From Ruminococcus albus AD2013 (GTDB lineage Bacteria; Bacillota; Clostridia; Oscillospirales; Ruminococcaceae), in NCBI RefSeq assembly GCF_000526775.1, contig NZ_JAGS01000001.1:3731136-3795135 (forward strand): a stretch of 64,000 bases of DNA. Reading direction: 5' to 3'. A model generated the notes under the pieces. It ran no database searches and was not told where the DNA came from. It was given only the letters and a program-made list of their open reading frames with translations. How positions within the stretch are numbered: the first letter of the stretch is position 1; each line of letters opens with the position of its first letter. Position numbers and translations under genes: made by a program. Positions 33,665-43,289 of this stretch are shown piece by piece.

Positions 33665-35670
33665 AAGCTATAATTTTAAACTCTGGACTTGGCACTCGAA
33701 TGGGTGTCTTGACTTCTGAACACCCAAAATGTATGACCGAGGTTTCTGTAACTGAAACAATACTTAGTAGACAACTCAAACAGATAGCAGCAGCAGGAAT
33801 TACAGAAGTGGTTATGACAACAGGTTATTTCGACGAAGTGCTTGTAAACTACTGTAACTCGCTTGATCTACCACTGCACTTCACATTTGTAAATAACCCT
33901 GTCTATGACAAAACGAACTACATATATTCAATCTACTGCGCTCGTGAGTATCTTGATGATGACATTATACTCATGCACGGAGATCTTGTATTCGAGAATA
34001 CTGTATTTGATGATGTTGTCGCAAACGAAAAAAGCTGCATGACCGTAAGCTCTACTCTTCCTTTGCCTGAGAAGGATTTCAAGGCTCAAGTTGTTGATGG
34101 AAAAGTCATGAAAGTCGGCGTGGATATCTTCAATGAAGCTATGGAAGCGCAGGCTCTGTATAAGCTGAACAGAGATGACTGGAAGGTATGGCTTGACAAG
34201 ATAGTCGAGTTCTGTGAAGCAGGAAATACAAAGGTTTACGCTGAGAACGCTCTCAACGAGCTGAATGGTGCGGCAAACATCTCAGCTCTGGACGTTGAAA
34301 ACAGACTTTGTTCTGAGATCGACAATCCCGAAGATCTCGCTGTTGTTTCTGCTAAGCTCAAAGAGATCGAAAATAGAAGTGTATATATGTGCTTCTCGAC
34401 GGACGTTATCCACAGCGGTCATATTGCTATCATCAAAAAGGCTGCACGTCTTGGCAAGTTGACTATTGGCGTTCTTTCCGATGAGGCTGTTGTAAGCTAC
34501 AAGCGATTCCCGATGCTGCCTTTTGAAGAGCGTAAGACAATGTTTGAAAACATTGCTGGCGTACATAATGTTGTAGAGCAAAAAAATCTCAGCTATAAGG
34601 AAAATCTTGAAAAGTACAAGCCCGACATTGTTGTTCATGGAGATGACTGGGTAAGCGGTTTTCAGAAGCCTATCCGTGATGAAGTGACATCTGTTCTCGC
34701 TTCATACGGTGGAAAACTTGTCGAGTATCCTTATTCTACCGATGAAAAGTATAAGGAACTGGAGAACCGCTCTCGCTCCGAGCTTTCCACTCCCGACATG
34801 AGAAGAAGCAGACTTCGCAAGGCTCTTGCCATGAAAGGCACTATTACTGCTATGGAAGCGCATAGCGGTCTTACGGGGCTTATTGTTGAGGATACCGTTG
34901 TGTATGAGAACGGCGGTGCGAGACAGTTCGACGCTATGTGGGTAAGTTCCCTTTGCGATTCTACTGCTAAGGGTAAGCCCGATATAGAGCTTGTTGATAT
35001 GACTAGCCGTTTCCGCACTATTGACGATATTATGGAAGTTACTACAAAGCCTATTATCTTCGATGGTGATACAGGCGGACTGACAGAACATTTTGTATAT
35101 ACGGTAAGAACTTTGGAACGTATGGGCGTTTCAATGGTCATAATCGAGGACAAAACCGGTCTTAAGAAGAACAGTCTGTTTGGTACAGAAGTTCAGCAGA
35201 CGCAGGCAGCTATCCCCGATTTCTGTGAGAAGATAAAGGCTGGCAAGAAAGCACAGAAAACGAAGGACTTCATGATCTGTGCAAGAATCGAGAGCCTTAT
35301 ACTTGAACAGGGCATGAACGACGCACTTGAAAGAGCTTTTGCATTTGCAGATGCAGGCGCAGACGCTATCATGATACACAGCCGTAAAAAAGACCCTGCT
35401 GAGATTTTTGAGTTCGTTGAGAAGTTCAGAGCAAAGGACAGAACAACGCCTATCGTTGTTGTTCCGACTTCGTTCAACACTGTTACCGAGGAAGAATTCA
35501 AAGAGCGTGGCGTAAATATTGTTATCTATGCAAATCAGCTCACAAGAACAGGTTTCCCCGCTATGCAGAATGCCGCAAAGATGATACTTGAACATCACCG
35601 TGCTAAAGAATGCGATGATATCTGTATGCCGTTCAAGGAGATCATCAGACTTATCCCGGAGGATGTATGA
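33661..35670 (+). CDS. Cytidylyltransferase / GCT-like / PEP mutase fusion, copy 2
   Basis: 669 residues, identical in sequence to the product of 27100-29109 as far as I can compare, with the same three domains and motifs (GLGTRMG, HSGH, EDKTGLKKNS). This copy is followed by the intact reductase and, two genes later, the phosphonopyruvate decarboxylase, so it sits in the complete pathway context. The start at 33661 overlaps the previous stop. Confidence 0.93.
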   Translation: MKAIILNSGLGTRMGVLTSEHPKCMTEVSVTETILSRQLKQIAAAGITEVVMTTGYFDEVLVNYCNSLDLPLHFTFVNNPVYDKTNYIYSIYCAREYLDDDIILMHGDLVFENTVFDDVVANEKSCMTVSSTLPLPEKDFKAQVVDGKVMKVGVDIFNEAMEAQALYKLNRDDWKVWLDKIVEFCEAGNTKVYAENALNELNGAANISALDVENRLCSEIDNPEDLAVVSAKLKEIENRSVYMCFSTDVIHSGHIAIIKKAARLGKLTIGVLSDEAVVSYKRFPMLPFEERKTMFENIAGVHNVVEQKNLSYKENLEKYKPDIVVHGDDWVSGFQKPIRDEVTSVLASYGGKLVEYPYSTDEKYKELENRSRSELSTPDMRRSRLRKALAMKGTITAMEAHSGLTGLIVEDTVVYENGGARQFDAMWVSSLCDSTAKGKPDIELVDMTSRFRTIDDIMEVTTKPIIFDGDTGGLTEHFVYTVRTLERMGVSMVIIEDKTGLKKNSLFGTEVQQTQAAIPDFCEKIKAGKKAQKTKDFMICARIESLILEQGMNDALERAFAFADAGADAIMIHSRKKDPAEIFEFVEKFRAKDRTTPIVVVPTSFNTVTEEEFKERGVNIVIYANQLTRTGFPAMQNAAKMILEHHRAKECDDICMPFKEIIRLIPEDV

Positions 35671-35776
35671 TGCAGAATATACTAACAGCAAGTGAGAATT
35701 ACACTGAGCTTGACGAATATTTCAAGAGCACTGGTACAAAAAAGATACTGCTTGTCTGCGATAACTCTATCGGTTT
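33661..35776 (+). repeat. 2116-bp exact direct repeat, copy 2
   Basis: Counterpart of 27100-29215. Homologous recombination between the copies would delete exactly 6561 bp containing four glycan genes and leave one intact PEP mutase gene followed by the intact reductase. Confidence 0.92.
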
Positions 35777-36788
35777 TCTGAAGCTTAATGATTATTTCAA
35801 TACGCTTGAAGAAAGACTTAGCATTAAGGTTATTCGTTTCAGCGATTTTGAACCTAATCCGAAATACGAGAGCGTTGTAAATGGCGTTGAGCTTTTTCAT
35901 AATGAAAACTGTGAACTTATCGCTGTTGTTGGCGGCGGTTCGGCGATCGACGTTGCCAAGTGCATAAAGCTCTATTCCAATATGGACAGCAGCAAGAACT
36001 ATCTGAAACAGGAGATAGTTCCTAATGATATTACTTTGTTTGCCGTACCGACTACGGCAGGCACCGGCAGCGAAGCTACACGTTATGCTGTAATTTACTA
36101 CAATGGCGAAAAGCAAAGTGTAACAAGTGAAAGCTGTATACCGAGTACAGTTCTGTTCGATCCAAGCGTGCTGAAAACTCTGCCTATGTATCAGAAGAAA
36201 GCAACAATGATGGATGCTTTCTGTCATGCGATAGAGAGCTTTTGGTCGGTAAACAGCACCGATGAGAGCAAGCAGTACTCAAAGGAAGCAATTCAGCTTA
36301 TTCTTGCGAATATAGATAGCTATCTTGCTAATGATGAAACGGCTAATGCCAATATGCTCAAAGCTGCAAACATCGCTGGTAAGGCGATCAACATTACACA
36401 GACCACCGCAGGACACGCCATGTGCTATAAGCTGACTAGTCTTTTCGGTATTGCTCATGGTCATGCTGCTGCTCTGTGTGACAAGGTGCTGTTCCCGTAC
36501 ATGATTGCTAATGCTGACAAGTGCATTGATAAGCGTGGTGTTCAGTATCTGAAAGACACTTTTGCAGAGATTGCTGAGGCAACGGACTCTGACTCAGTTG
36601 TGTTAGCCGCTGAAAAGTTCGCAGGTATTGTGGACAGGCTGGAATTTGCTCCACCGCAGATAAAATCGGAAATCGATATCGAAGTGCTGAAAACATCGGT
36701 TAACCTTGTACGGTTGAAGAACAATCCGGTTTCTTTATCATTAAATGTCATCGAGAAATTATATCGTAATATTTTGGAAGTGAAGTGA
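35670..36788 (+). CDS. Iron-containing alcohol dehydrogenase, probable phosphonoacetaldehyde reductase
   Basis: A 372-residue group III (Fe) alcohol dehydrogenase: NAD-binding GGGSAIDVAKC and PTTAGTGSEAT, metal ligands in MMDAFCHAIES and GIAHGHAAAL. Next to PEP mutase and phosphonopyruvate decarboxylase such enzymes reduce phosphonoacetaldehyde to 2-hydroxyethylphosphonate. No 2-aminoethylphosphonate transaminase is seen, which supports a 2-HEP product. ATG 35670 is 7 bases after GGAGG; ATG 35667 overlaps the previous stop. Confidence 0.88.
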   Translation: MQNILTASENYTELDEYFKSTGTKKILLVCDNSIGFLKLNDYFNTLEERLSIKVIRFSDFEPNPKYESVVNGVELFHNENCELIAVVGGGSAIDVAKCIKLYSNMDSSKNYLKQEIVPNDITLFAVPTTAGTGSEATRYAVIYYNGEKQSVTSESCIPSTVLFDPSVLKTLPMYQKKATMMDAFCHAIESFWSVNSTDESKQYSKEAIQLILANIDSYLANDETANANMLKAANIAGKAINITQTTAGHAMCYKLTSLFGIAHGHAAALCDKVLFPYMIANADKCIDKRGVQYLKDTFAEIAEATDSDSVVLAAEKFAGIVDRLEFAPPQIKSEIDIEVLKTSVNLVRLKNNPVSLSLNVIEKLYRNILEVK

Positions 36789-36791
36789 TTG

Positions 36792-38219
36792 ATGAATACG
36801 TACATCAATAAAGTTAGAGGGCTGCCACAAGGGGTTAAGGCATCTATCGCCTTCTTTATAGCAAATATCATTACAAAGGGTATAGGCTATATTACTACGC
36901 CACTTTATACAAGGTTATTATCAACAGAACAATATGGACAGACTTCTGTATTCTTAACGTGGCTGCAAGTATTTGGAATTATTGCTATGTATTGTTTATC
37001 ATATGGAGTTTTTAATAATGGTATGATTGATTACCCAGAAAAAAGAGATGAATATTCGTTGTCAATGCTTGTTTTATCAAACATCATTACGGTGTGCTTC
37101 TCGGGAATTATTCTTTGCATATATCCATTGATAAGTCAATACTTAAAAATGTCATTTTCATTATTGGTTTTGATGTGTTTGATTTTTTTATTTCAGCCAG
37201 CCTATAATTTTTGGATGGCAAAACAACGCTATGAACTAAAATATAAATTTTCTGTATTATGGTCTTTAATATCTGCTTTCTGTTCTCCATTAATAGCGAT
37301 TATTTGTATTTTATTATTTCCTGAACACAGATTATATGCTCGAATATTTGGCGCAGAAATTGCTCTTTTACTGATATATATTGGATTCTATGTTCATCTT
37401 ATTATCAAAGCAAAAGGAAAGATTATAACAAAGTATTGGATGGCGGCATTGCTTTTTAATTTGCCTTTAATACCGCATTATCTATCAACTTATTTATTGG
37501 GAAGTGCTGATAAGATAATGATTTCAAATATTATAAATGATACGGCTACAGCATATTATAGTGTTGCATATTCAGTTGCTTCCGTTGCAATCATTATCTG
37601 GACGGCCGCTAATTCATCTTTGATACCATTCACTTATGAAAAATGCAAGATAAAAGACTATAAGGCTATTTCAAACGTAACAATACCTATCTTAATAGTT
37701 TTTGGAGCTGCTTGTATTTTCATTATTTTGCTAGCACCAGAAGTAGTTGCTATTATGGCATCTAAAGAATATAAAGAAGCAATTTATGTAATCCCTCCTA
37801 TTGTTGGAGGCGTGTTTTTCCAAGTACATTATTATATTTATGCAAATGTACTATATTATTATAAAAAGCCCAAATTTGTAATGATTGGGAGTTTTGTTGC
37901 AACTGTACTCAATGTTGTTTTGAATTTCATATTTATAAAGCAGTACGGGTACATTGCAGCTGGATATACTACGATTTTCTGCTATTTTGTTCAGGCGCTT
38001 ATTGACTATTTTGCAATGAGATACGTAGTAGGCGAAAGCATTTATGATATGAGAATAATTGTTGGTATGTCTGTTTTTTTGACAATAATTTCGATATTTA
38101 GTAATCTAACGTATGATTATGTGATAATTCGTTATGTTGTTGTTATAGTTTTACTGATTGTTGGAATTCTAAATAGCAAAAAAATGATCTCATTATTTAA
38201 GGGGTTAAAGAAAGGATAA
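36792..38219 (+). CDS. Wzx-like oligosaccharide flippase
   Basis: A 475-residue polytopic protein with ~12-14 hydrophobic helices, MATE/MOP superfamily. It starts near GIGYITTPLYTRLLSTEQYG and has the usual central LIPHYLSTYLLGSADKIMIS segment. It would flip undecaprenyl-linked repeat units to the outer face for the Wzy-like polymerase. ATG 36792 is taken rather than TTG 36789. AT-rich like the cassette genes. Confidence 0.9.
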   Translation: MNTYINKVRGLPQGVKASIAFFIANIITKGIGYITTPLYTRLLSTEQYGQTSVFLTWLQVFGIIAMYCLSYGVFNNGMIDYPEKRDEYSLSMLVLSNIITVCFSGIILCIYPLISQYLKMSFSLLVLMCLIFLFQPAYNFWMAKQRYELKYKFSVLWSLISAFCSPLIAIICILLFPEHRLYARIFGAEIALLLIYIGFYVHLIIKAKGKIITKYWMAALLFNLPLIPHYLSTYLLGSADKIMISNIINDTATAYYSVAYSVASVAIIIWTAANSSLIPFTYEKCKIKDYKAISNVTIPILIVFGAACIFIILLAPEVVAIMASKEYKEAIYVIPPIVGGVFFQVHYYIYANVLYYYKKPKFVMIGSFVATVLNVVLNFIFIKQYGYIAAGYTTIFCYFVQALIDYFAMRYVVGESIYDMRIIVGMSVFLTIISIFSNLTYDYVIIRYVVVIVLLIVGILNSKKMISLFKGLKKG

Positions 38220-38224
38220 TCATT

Positions 38225-39340
38225 ATGAAGGTTGAAAACTTAGTTAACATTATCGGCGCAGATTTTTACACGGGTGTTCCAGATAGCCAATTAAAAGCGC
38301 TTTGTAATTATCTAATGTATACATATGGAATAGATCAGAGCCACCATATTATAGCTGCAAATGAAGGTAATTGTACTGCTTTGGCTGCTGGTTATCATCT
38401 TGCAACAGGAAAAGTTCCTGTCGTTTATATGCAGAACAGCGGTGAGGGGAATATTATCAATCCGGTTGCTAGTTTATTGAATGATAAGGTTTACGCTATC
38501 CCGATGATATTCATTGTAGGCTGGCGTGGCGAGCCTGGCATTCATGACGAGCCCCAGCATATCTATCAGGGTGAAGTAACTGTTAAGCTGCTTGAGGATA
38601 TGGATATTGAGACATTCATCATTGGCAAAGATACAACTGATGATGAAGTCAAAGCTGCAATGGAAAACTTCAAGGCTATACTTGTAAATGGAAAGCAGGT
38701 TGCTTTCGTCATTCGTAAGGGTGCGCTGACAGACGCTCCGATGGTCGAGTACAAAAACGATAATACCATGGTACGTGAGGAGATAATCCGTCATATCGTT
38801 AGGATAAGTGGTGAAGATCCAATCGTTTCGACTACAGGTAAAGCAAGTCGTGAGCTTTTCGAGATAAGAGAGGCAAATGGACAGAGCCACAAGTATGATT
38901 TTCTAACGGTTGGCAGCATGGGTCACAGCTCCTCAATAGCGTTTGGCGTAGCGATAAACAAGCCTGATAGTAAGGTTTGGTGCATTGATGGTGATGGAGC
39001 TGTGCTGATGCACATGGGCAGCATGGCTGTTCTTGGTGCAAATAAGCCCGCAAATATGGTTCACATCGTAATAAACAACTCTGCACATGAAACTGTTGGT
39101 GGAATGCCTACGGTTGCTGGGCAGATAGATGTTGTTGGCGTGGCAAAAGCTTGCGGGTATCCGAATGCGGTTTGTGTTGATAGTTTTGAAACGCTTGACA
39201 GAGAGCTTGAAGCAGTTAAGGCCCGAAATGAGCTTTCTCTTATTGAAGTAAAGTGTAGTATTGGTGCGAGAGATGATCTTGGGAGACCTACTACTACAGC
39301 TATTGAGAATAAGCAGAATTTTATGGAATATATTATTTAA
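38225..39340 (+). CDS. Phosphonopyruvate decarboxylase
   Basis: A 371-residue thiamine-diphosphate enzyme. Residues 1-170 form the pyrimidine-binding domain (FYTGVPDSQLK, the activating Glu in NEGNCTALAAGYHLATGK, YMQNSGEGNIINP); the C-terminal domain has GDGAVLMHMGSMA ... INNSAHETVGGMPT binding diphosphate. It decarboxylates phosphonopyruvate to phosphonoacetaldehyde, pulling the unfavourable PEP mutase step forward. With the fusion enzyme and reductase it completes a route to 2-hydroxyethylphosphonate. Confidence 0.94.
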   Translation: MKVENLVNIIGADFYTGVPDSQLKALCNYLMYTYGIDQSHHIIAANEGNCTALAAGYHLATGKVPVVYMQNSGEGNIINPVASLLNDKVYAIPMIFIVGWRGEPGIHDEPQHIYQGEVTVKLLEDMDIETFIIGKDTTDDEVKAAMENFKAILVNGKQVAFVIRKGALTDAPMVEYKNDNTMVREEIIRHIVRISGEDPIVSTTGKASRELFEIREANGQSHKYDFLTVGSMGHSSSIAFGVAINKPDSKVWCIDGDGAVLMHMGSMAVLGANKPANMVHIVINNSAHETVGGMPTVAGQIDVVGVAKACGYPNAVCVDSFETLDRELEAVKARNELSLIEVKCSIGARDDLGRPTTTAIENKQNFMEYII

Positions 39341-39356
39341 TGTTGGAGATTTATCT

Positions 39357-41195
39357 ATGTGCGGCATAGTAGGCTTCACCGGAACAAAACAGGCAGCTCC
39401 CATACTTCTTGACGGGCTGGCAAAGCTCGAATACAGAGGCTATGATTCGGCGGGTATCGCTGTTCGTGACGGTGTGAATGAAACTGAGATCTTAAAGGAA
39501 AAGGGCAAGCTGCGTGTGCTTGCGGAGATGACCGACAACGGCAATGCAGTCAAAGGTTGCTGCGGTATAGGACATACTAGATGGGCGACTCACGGAGAGC
39601 CGTCTGCGCTCAATGCTCACCCTCACGCTTCCGATGACGAGAATGTAATTGCCGTGCATAATGGTATCATCGAGAATTATCAGGAACTGCGTGAAAAACT
39701 CACAAAGAAAGGCTACACCTTCAATTCGCAGACCGATACCGAAGTTGCTGTCAAGCTGATCGACTACTATTACAAGAAGTACAACGAGGGTCCCGTGGAT
39801 TCTATCGTTCGTGCTATGCTACGTATACGCGGCTCTTATGCATTGTGTGTTATGTTCAAAGAATATCCCGACGAGATCTACACCGCTCGTAAAGACAGCC
39901 CGATGATAATCGGTATTGCCGATGGTGAAACTTATGTAGCTTCTGATGTTCCGGCAATTCTGAAATACACCCGTAATGTGTACTATATTGGCAATAACGA
40001 GATAGCAAAGCTCGAAAAAGGAAAGGCTACTTTCTATAACATAGATCAAGAAGAAATCACAAAGCCATTGAAAGAAATCAAATGGGATGCCGAGTCTGCC
40101 GAAAAGGGCGGATATGAGCATTTCATGCTGAAAGAAATTCATGAACAGCCGAAGGTCATTCGTGACACCATCAATTCCGTTGTCAAGGACGGCGTTATCA
40201 GCTTTGAAAGCGTTGGTTTGACCGACGAGGATATGCGAAATATCGAGCAGATATACATTGTTGCCTGTGGCTCGGCGTACCATGTCGGCATGGCGGCTCA
40301 GTATGTAATAGAGGAACTGACAAGTCTTTCGGTTCGTGTTGAGCTTGCAAGCGAGTTCCGTTACAGAAAGATGAAACTGAAACAGAACAGTCTTGTTATC
40401 ATCATCAGCCAGTCGGGTGAAACTGCCGATAGCCTAGCGGCACTTCGCTCTGCCAAGGATCAGGGCATCAAAACGCTTGGTATCGTGAATGTTGTGGGCT
40501 CGTCTATCGCAAGAGAAGCGGATAATGTATTCTACACTCTTGCAGGTCCCGAAATATCCGTTGCAACAACAAAGGCGTATAGCACACAGCTTATTGCAGG
40601 TTATCTGCTCGCTCTCCAGTTTGCAAAGGCAAGAGAGGAAATCTCCGACGAGAGATATGCCGAGCTTATCAATGAGATAAATACCATTCCCGAAAAGATC
40701 AGCCGTATTCTTGAAGATAAGGAGCGCATACAGTGGTTCTCCACCAAGCTGGTCGGCATCAAGGACGCTTTTTTCATCGGTCGAGGTATCGACTATGCAA
40801 TCAGCCTTGAGGGCAGCCTGAAAATGAAAGAGATCAGCTATATCCATTCTGAAGCGTATGCTGCGGGTGAGCTGAAACACGGTCCTATCAGCCTTATCGA
40901 AGATGGAACTGTGGTCATCAGCGTTGTGACCCAGCCAGAGTTGTATGAGAAGACTGTCAGCAACATGGTTGAGGTCAAGAGTCGTGGCGCACACGTTCTG
41001 GGACTGACAACCTACGGCAACTATGCGATGGAGGATACCGCCGATTTCACGGTGTATATCCCGAAGATGGATCCGCTGTTCGCAGGAAGTCTGTCGGTTA
41101 TTCCGTTGCAGCTGATGGGTTATTACGTTTCTGTCGGCAAGGGCTATGACGTTGACAAGCCTAGAAATCTCGCAAAGAGCGTTACTGTTGAATAA
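39357..41195 (+). CDS. glmS: Glutamine-fructose-6-phosphate aminotransferase (isomerizing)
   Basis: A 612-residue GlmS. MCGIVGF places the nucleophile Cys at residue 2, which fixes the start at 39357 (GGAG 9 bases before). The N-terminal glutaminase (GHTRWATHGEPS) is followed by two SIS sugar-isomerase domains (ACGSAYHVG, SQSGETADS) and the C-terminal DKPRNLAKSVTVE. It makes glucosamine-6-phosphate for UDP-GlcNAc; here it probably raises amino-sugar supply for the glycan operon. I see no glmS ribozyme upstream. Confidence 0.96.
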   Translation: MCGIVGFTGTKQAAPILLDGLAKLEYRGYDSAGIAVRDGVNETEILKEKGKLRVLAEMTDNGNAVKGCCGIGHTRWATHGEPSALNAHPHASDDENVIAVHNGIIENYQELREKLTKKGYTFNSQTDTEVAVKLIDYYYKKYNEGPVDSIVRAMLRIRGSYALCVMFKEYPDEIYTARKDSPMIIGIADGETYVASDVPAILKYTRNVYYIGNNEIAKLEKGKATFYNIDQEEITKPLKEIKWDAESAEKGGYEHFMLKEIHEQPKVIRDTINSVVKDGVISFESVGLTDEDMRNIEQIYIVACGSAYHVGMAAQYVIEELTSLSVRVELASEFRYRKMKLKQNSLVIIISQSGETADSLAALRSAKDQGIKTLGIVNVVGSSIAREADNVFYTLAGPEISVATTKAYSTQLIAGYLLALQFAKAREEISDERYAELINEINTIPEKISRILEDKERIQWFSTKLVGIKDAFFIGRGIDYAISLEGSLKMKEISYIHSEAYAAGELKHGPISLIEDGTVVISVVTQPELYEKTVSNMVEVKSRGAHVLGLTTYGNYAMEDTADFTVYIPKMDPLFAGSLSVIPLQLMGYYVSVGKGYDVDKPRNLAKSVTVE

Positions 41196-41205
41196 GGAGA
41201 AAGCT

Positions 41206-41874
41206 ATGTACACAATTTCCGATCTCTATGATCTTGATCACACACTTGCTAAGGACTACCTTAGCAAATTTACATACCCCTGGGAAGCACTCAGTGGCAT
41301 AAAGGATTTTATCCTTGAACTCGGCAAAACCTTAGACCCTAACGAATATGAGCTTCGAGAGGAAGGCGTTTGGGTACACAAGACTGCAAAGGTTTTCCCG
41401 ACTGCTTATCTTGGTGCGCCATGCATCATCGGACCGAATACCGAAGTACGTCATTGTGCATTCATTCGTGGTTCTGCTCTTGTAGGTGCAGACTGTGTTG
41501 TGGGTAACAGTGTTGAACTGAAGAATGTTATTCTGTTCGACCACGTTCAGACTCCGCACTACAATTATGTTGGCGACAGCATTCTCGGCTATTTCAGCCA
41601 CATGGGTGCAGGCTCGATCACATCAAATGTGAAGTCCGATAAAAAGAATGTTATCGTCCGTGACGGGAGTGAGAAAGTCGAGACAGGTATCAAGAAGTTT
41701 GGTGCGATGATAGGCGACTATGTTGAGGTTGGCTGTAATGCCGTCTGCAATCCAGGTACTGTCATTGGTAGACATAGTAATGTTTATCCGACCTCTTGCG
41801 TAAGGGGCGTTGTGCCTGCTGATTCTATTTGGAAGGATAATGGGGAGATCATTCATAAAGAAGACAGGGAATAA
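41206..41874 (+). CDS. Left-handed beta-helix protein, GlmU C-terminal-like acyltransferase
   Basis: A 222-residue protein. Residues ~65-215 are hexapeptide repeats (VHKTAKVFPTAYLGAPCIIGPNTEVR, GNSVELKNVILFDHVQTPHYNYVGDSILG) very like the acetyltransferase half of GlmU and related UDP-GlcNAc diphosphorylase-like proteins. No nucleotidyltransferase domain is attached. It follows glmS by 10 bases with AAGGAG, suggesting joint amino-sugar supply. Its exact acceptor is unknown. Confidence 0.85.
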   Translation: MYTISDLYDLDHTLAKDYLSKFTYPWEALSGIKDFILELGKTLDPNEYELREEGVWVHKTAKVFPTAYLGAPCIIGPNTEVRHCAFIRGSALVGADCVVGNSVELKNVILFDHVQTPHYNYVGDSILGYFSHMGAGSITSNVKSDKKNVIVRDGSEKVETGIKKFGAMIGDYVEVGCNAVCNPGTVIGRHSNVYPTSCVRGVVPADSIWKDNGEIIHKEDRE

Positions 41875-41878
41875 CGAT

Positions 41879-41903
41879 GAAGCACCTTTCGGGGTGCTTT
41901 TTC
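41879..41903 (+). terminator. Terminator within the distal glycan operon
   Basis: AAGCACC-TTTC-GGGGTGCTTTTT: short strong hairpin with T-run, 5 bases after the previous stop and before the ribosome site of the next gene. Confidence 0.85.
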
Positions 41904-41928
41904 AAAAACATCAAGGAGTGAAGCTGAA

Positions 41929-43026
41929 ATGAAATTGACCACGACTCAAGTTGCATTATTAGAAGCAATAAAAGCTTCACTATTTGATATTGAGCCTAAT
42001 TTTCCTGCTGATACAGATTGGGATGAGGTAGTAAAAGAAGCTAAGGCTCAGACTGTTTTGGGGATAATTAGCCCTGTTATTCCAGTTAAGGACGTAAGTG
42101 TCGAAATGGGTAAGGCAACGTATATGAGGATTCTGTTTGAACAGGATAAACTCATAAAGTTGCTTGATGCCAATGATATTCCTTGTGTTATTCTTAAAGG
42201 ATCTGCTGCTGCGCAGTATTATCCAAAGCCGTATTTGCGAGCTATGGGTGATATTGATATTCTTGTCACTCGTGATAGATTTGAAGAGGCTGTTGAATTA
42301 CTAGAAAGTAACGGATATATTTATGTCCATAACAAGGATGAGAATGGTCATATGTTAGCATATGAACGAAATATCGTATATAAGAAAAACGGAATAATAA
42401 TAGAATTACATCACCATTTTAGTTCTGAAGGTTTTGATATGGATGATATTCTTGAACAAGGAATATATAAACGAGAGTATCGCGAACTGGACGGATATAA
42501 AATACCGGTGCTGCCGGATATAGAAAATGGACTTGTACTTTTGGGGCACATCAATCAGCATATGAGAGGTTGTGATCTTGGGTTACGTCAAATCATAGAT
42601 TGGGAAGTTTTTCTTCATAAGGCCATGGATCGTAATTTGTGGGATAATAAATATATTCCTATTGCAAGAAGTATCGGATTAGACGAATTGGCATTGAATA
42701 CAACAGAAATGTGTGTCGAATACTTTGGTCTACCTAATGATCTGAATTTGGTAATGAAATCCAAAAGTGTTTTAGAAGAGTATTTGAATGTTTTATTCGA
42801 AACTGGTAACTTTGGTAGAAAGGCAAATAATTCATCAGAAAAGAAAACTGATAAAAGAATCATGTCTACAGCGTACAATATAAGAAGACTTGGTTTTTTT
42901 TCGTTATTTTCAAAGCATTGGACGACATACATGGAAATCCTGTCAAAAACACTCATTTCTAATTCCTTTTGCTTGGATCTATGGTATAGTCAGAACTTTG
43001 ATGAAAGGGATATCTTCAAACGTTAA
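41929..43026 (+). CDS. Nucleotidyltransferase-family protein
   Basis: A 365-residue protein with an NTase core: ILKGSAAAQYYPKPYLRAMGDIDILV (G-S ... D-x-D) and a later IIELHHHF. It matches the large bacterial nucleotidyltransferase family often placed in capsule and peptide-modification loci. It lies after a terminator, so may be expressed by readthrough or its own promoter. Substrate unknown. Confidence 0.8.
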   Translation: MKLTTTQVALLEAIKASLFDIEPNFPADTDWDEVVKEAKAQTVLGIISPVIPVKDVSVEMGKATYMRILFEQDKLIKLLDANDIPCVILKGSAAAQYYPKPYLRAMGDIDILVTRDRFEEAVELLESNGYIYVHNKDENGHMLAYERNIVYKKNGIIIELHHHFSSEGFDMDDILEQGIYKREYRELDGYKIPVLPDIENGLVLLGHINQHMRGCDLGLRQIIDWEVFLHKAMDRNLWDNKYIPIARSIGLDELALNTTEMCVEYFGLPNDLNLVMKSKSVLEEYLNVLFETGNFGRKANNSSEKKTDKRIMSTAYNIRRLGFFSLFSKHWTTYMEILSKTLISNSFCLDLWYSQNFDERDIFKR

Positions 43027-43163
43027 TATAAAAAGTATAAAGAAACAAGTAAAGAGAGGTAATGACAGGCTTTCAATAAATCAGAAAATTGGCGTAAGGA
43101 CAAAAAATACGCAATGAACGGTGATTTAACAGCCATTTCGTTAATGAGAATATTTTGCGATAT

Positions 43164-43202
43164 AAAAGTGCACTAGGATTCAAAACTCCAAAATGCACTT
43201 TT
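43164..43202 (+). terminator. Hairpin after the glycan locus
   Basis: AAAAGTGCA and TGCACTTTT arms with a 21-base loop, in the gene-free stretch 43027-43222. Probably ends transcription from 41929-43026. Confidence 0.5.
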
Positions 43203-43222
43203 AAAAGACACGAAAGTTTAGG

Positions 43223-43251
43223 TTGACAACTAATTGCTTATTTGCTATAAT
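43223..43251 (+). promoter_or_regulatory. Promoter of the pRiA4b ORF-3-like gene
   Basis: TTGACA (43223-43228), 17 bases, TATAAT (43246-43251): a consensus sigma-A promoter, with TAGGAG and ATG 43290 downstream. Confidence 0.85.
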
Positions 43252-43289
43252 ATACCCATCAGCTGAAATAAATATTAGGAGTGCTACCT

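Noticed and set aside
39200..39356. glmS ribozyme before glmS
   Set aside because: The upstream region is coding sequence of the decarboxylase gene with only 16 bases between the genes.
39261..39356. N-terminal extension of GlmS
   Set aside because: GlmS needs Cys at position 2 after Met removal; the extension overlaps the previous gene and has no ribosome site.
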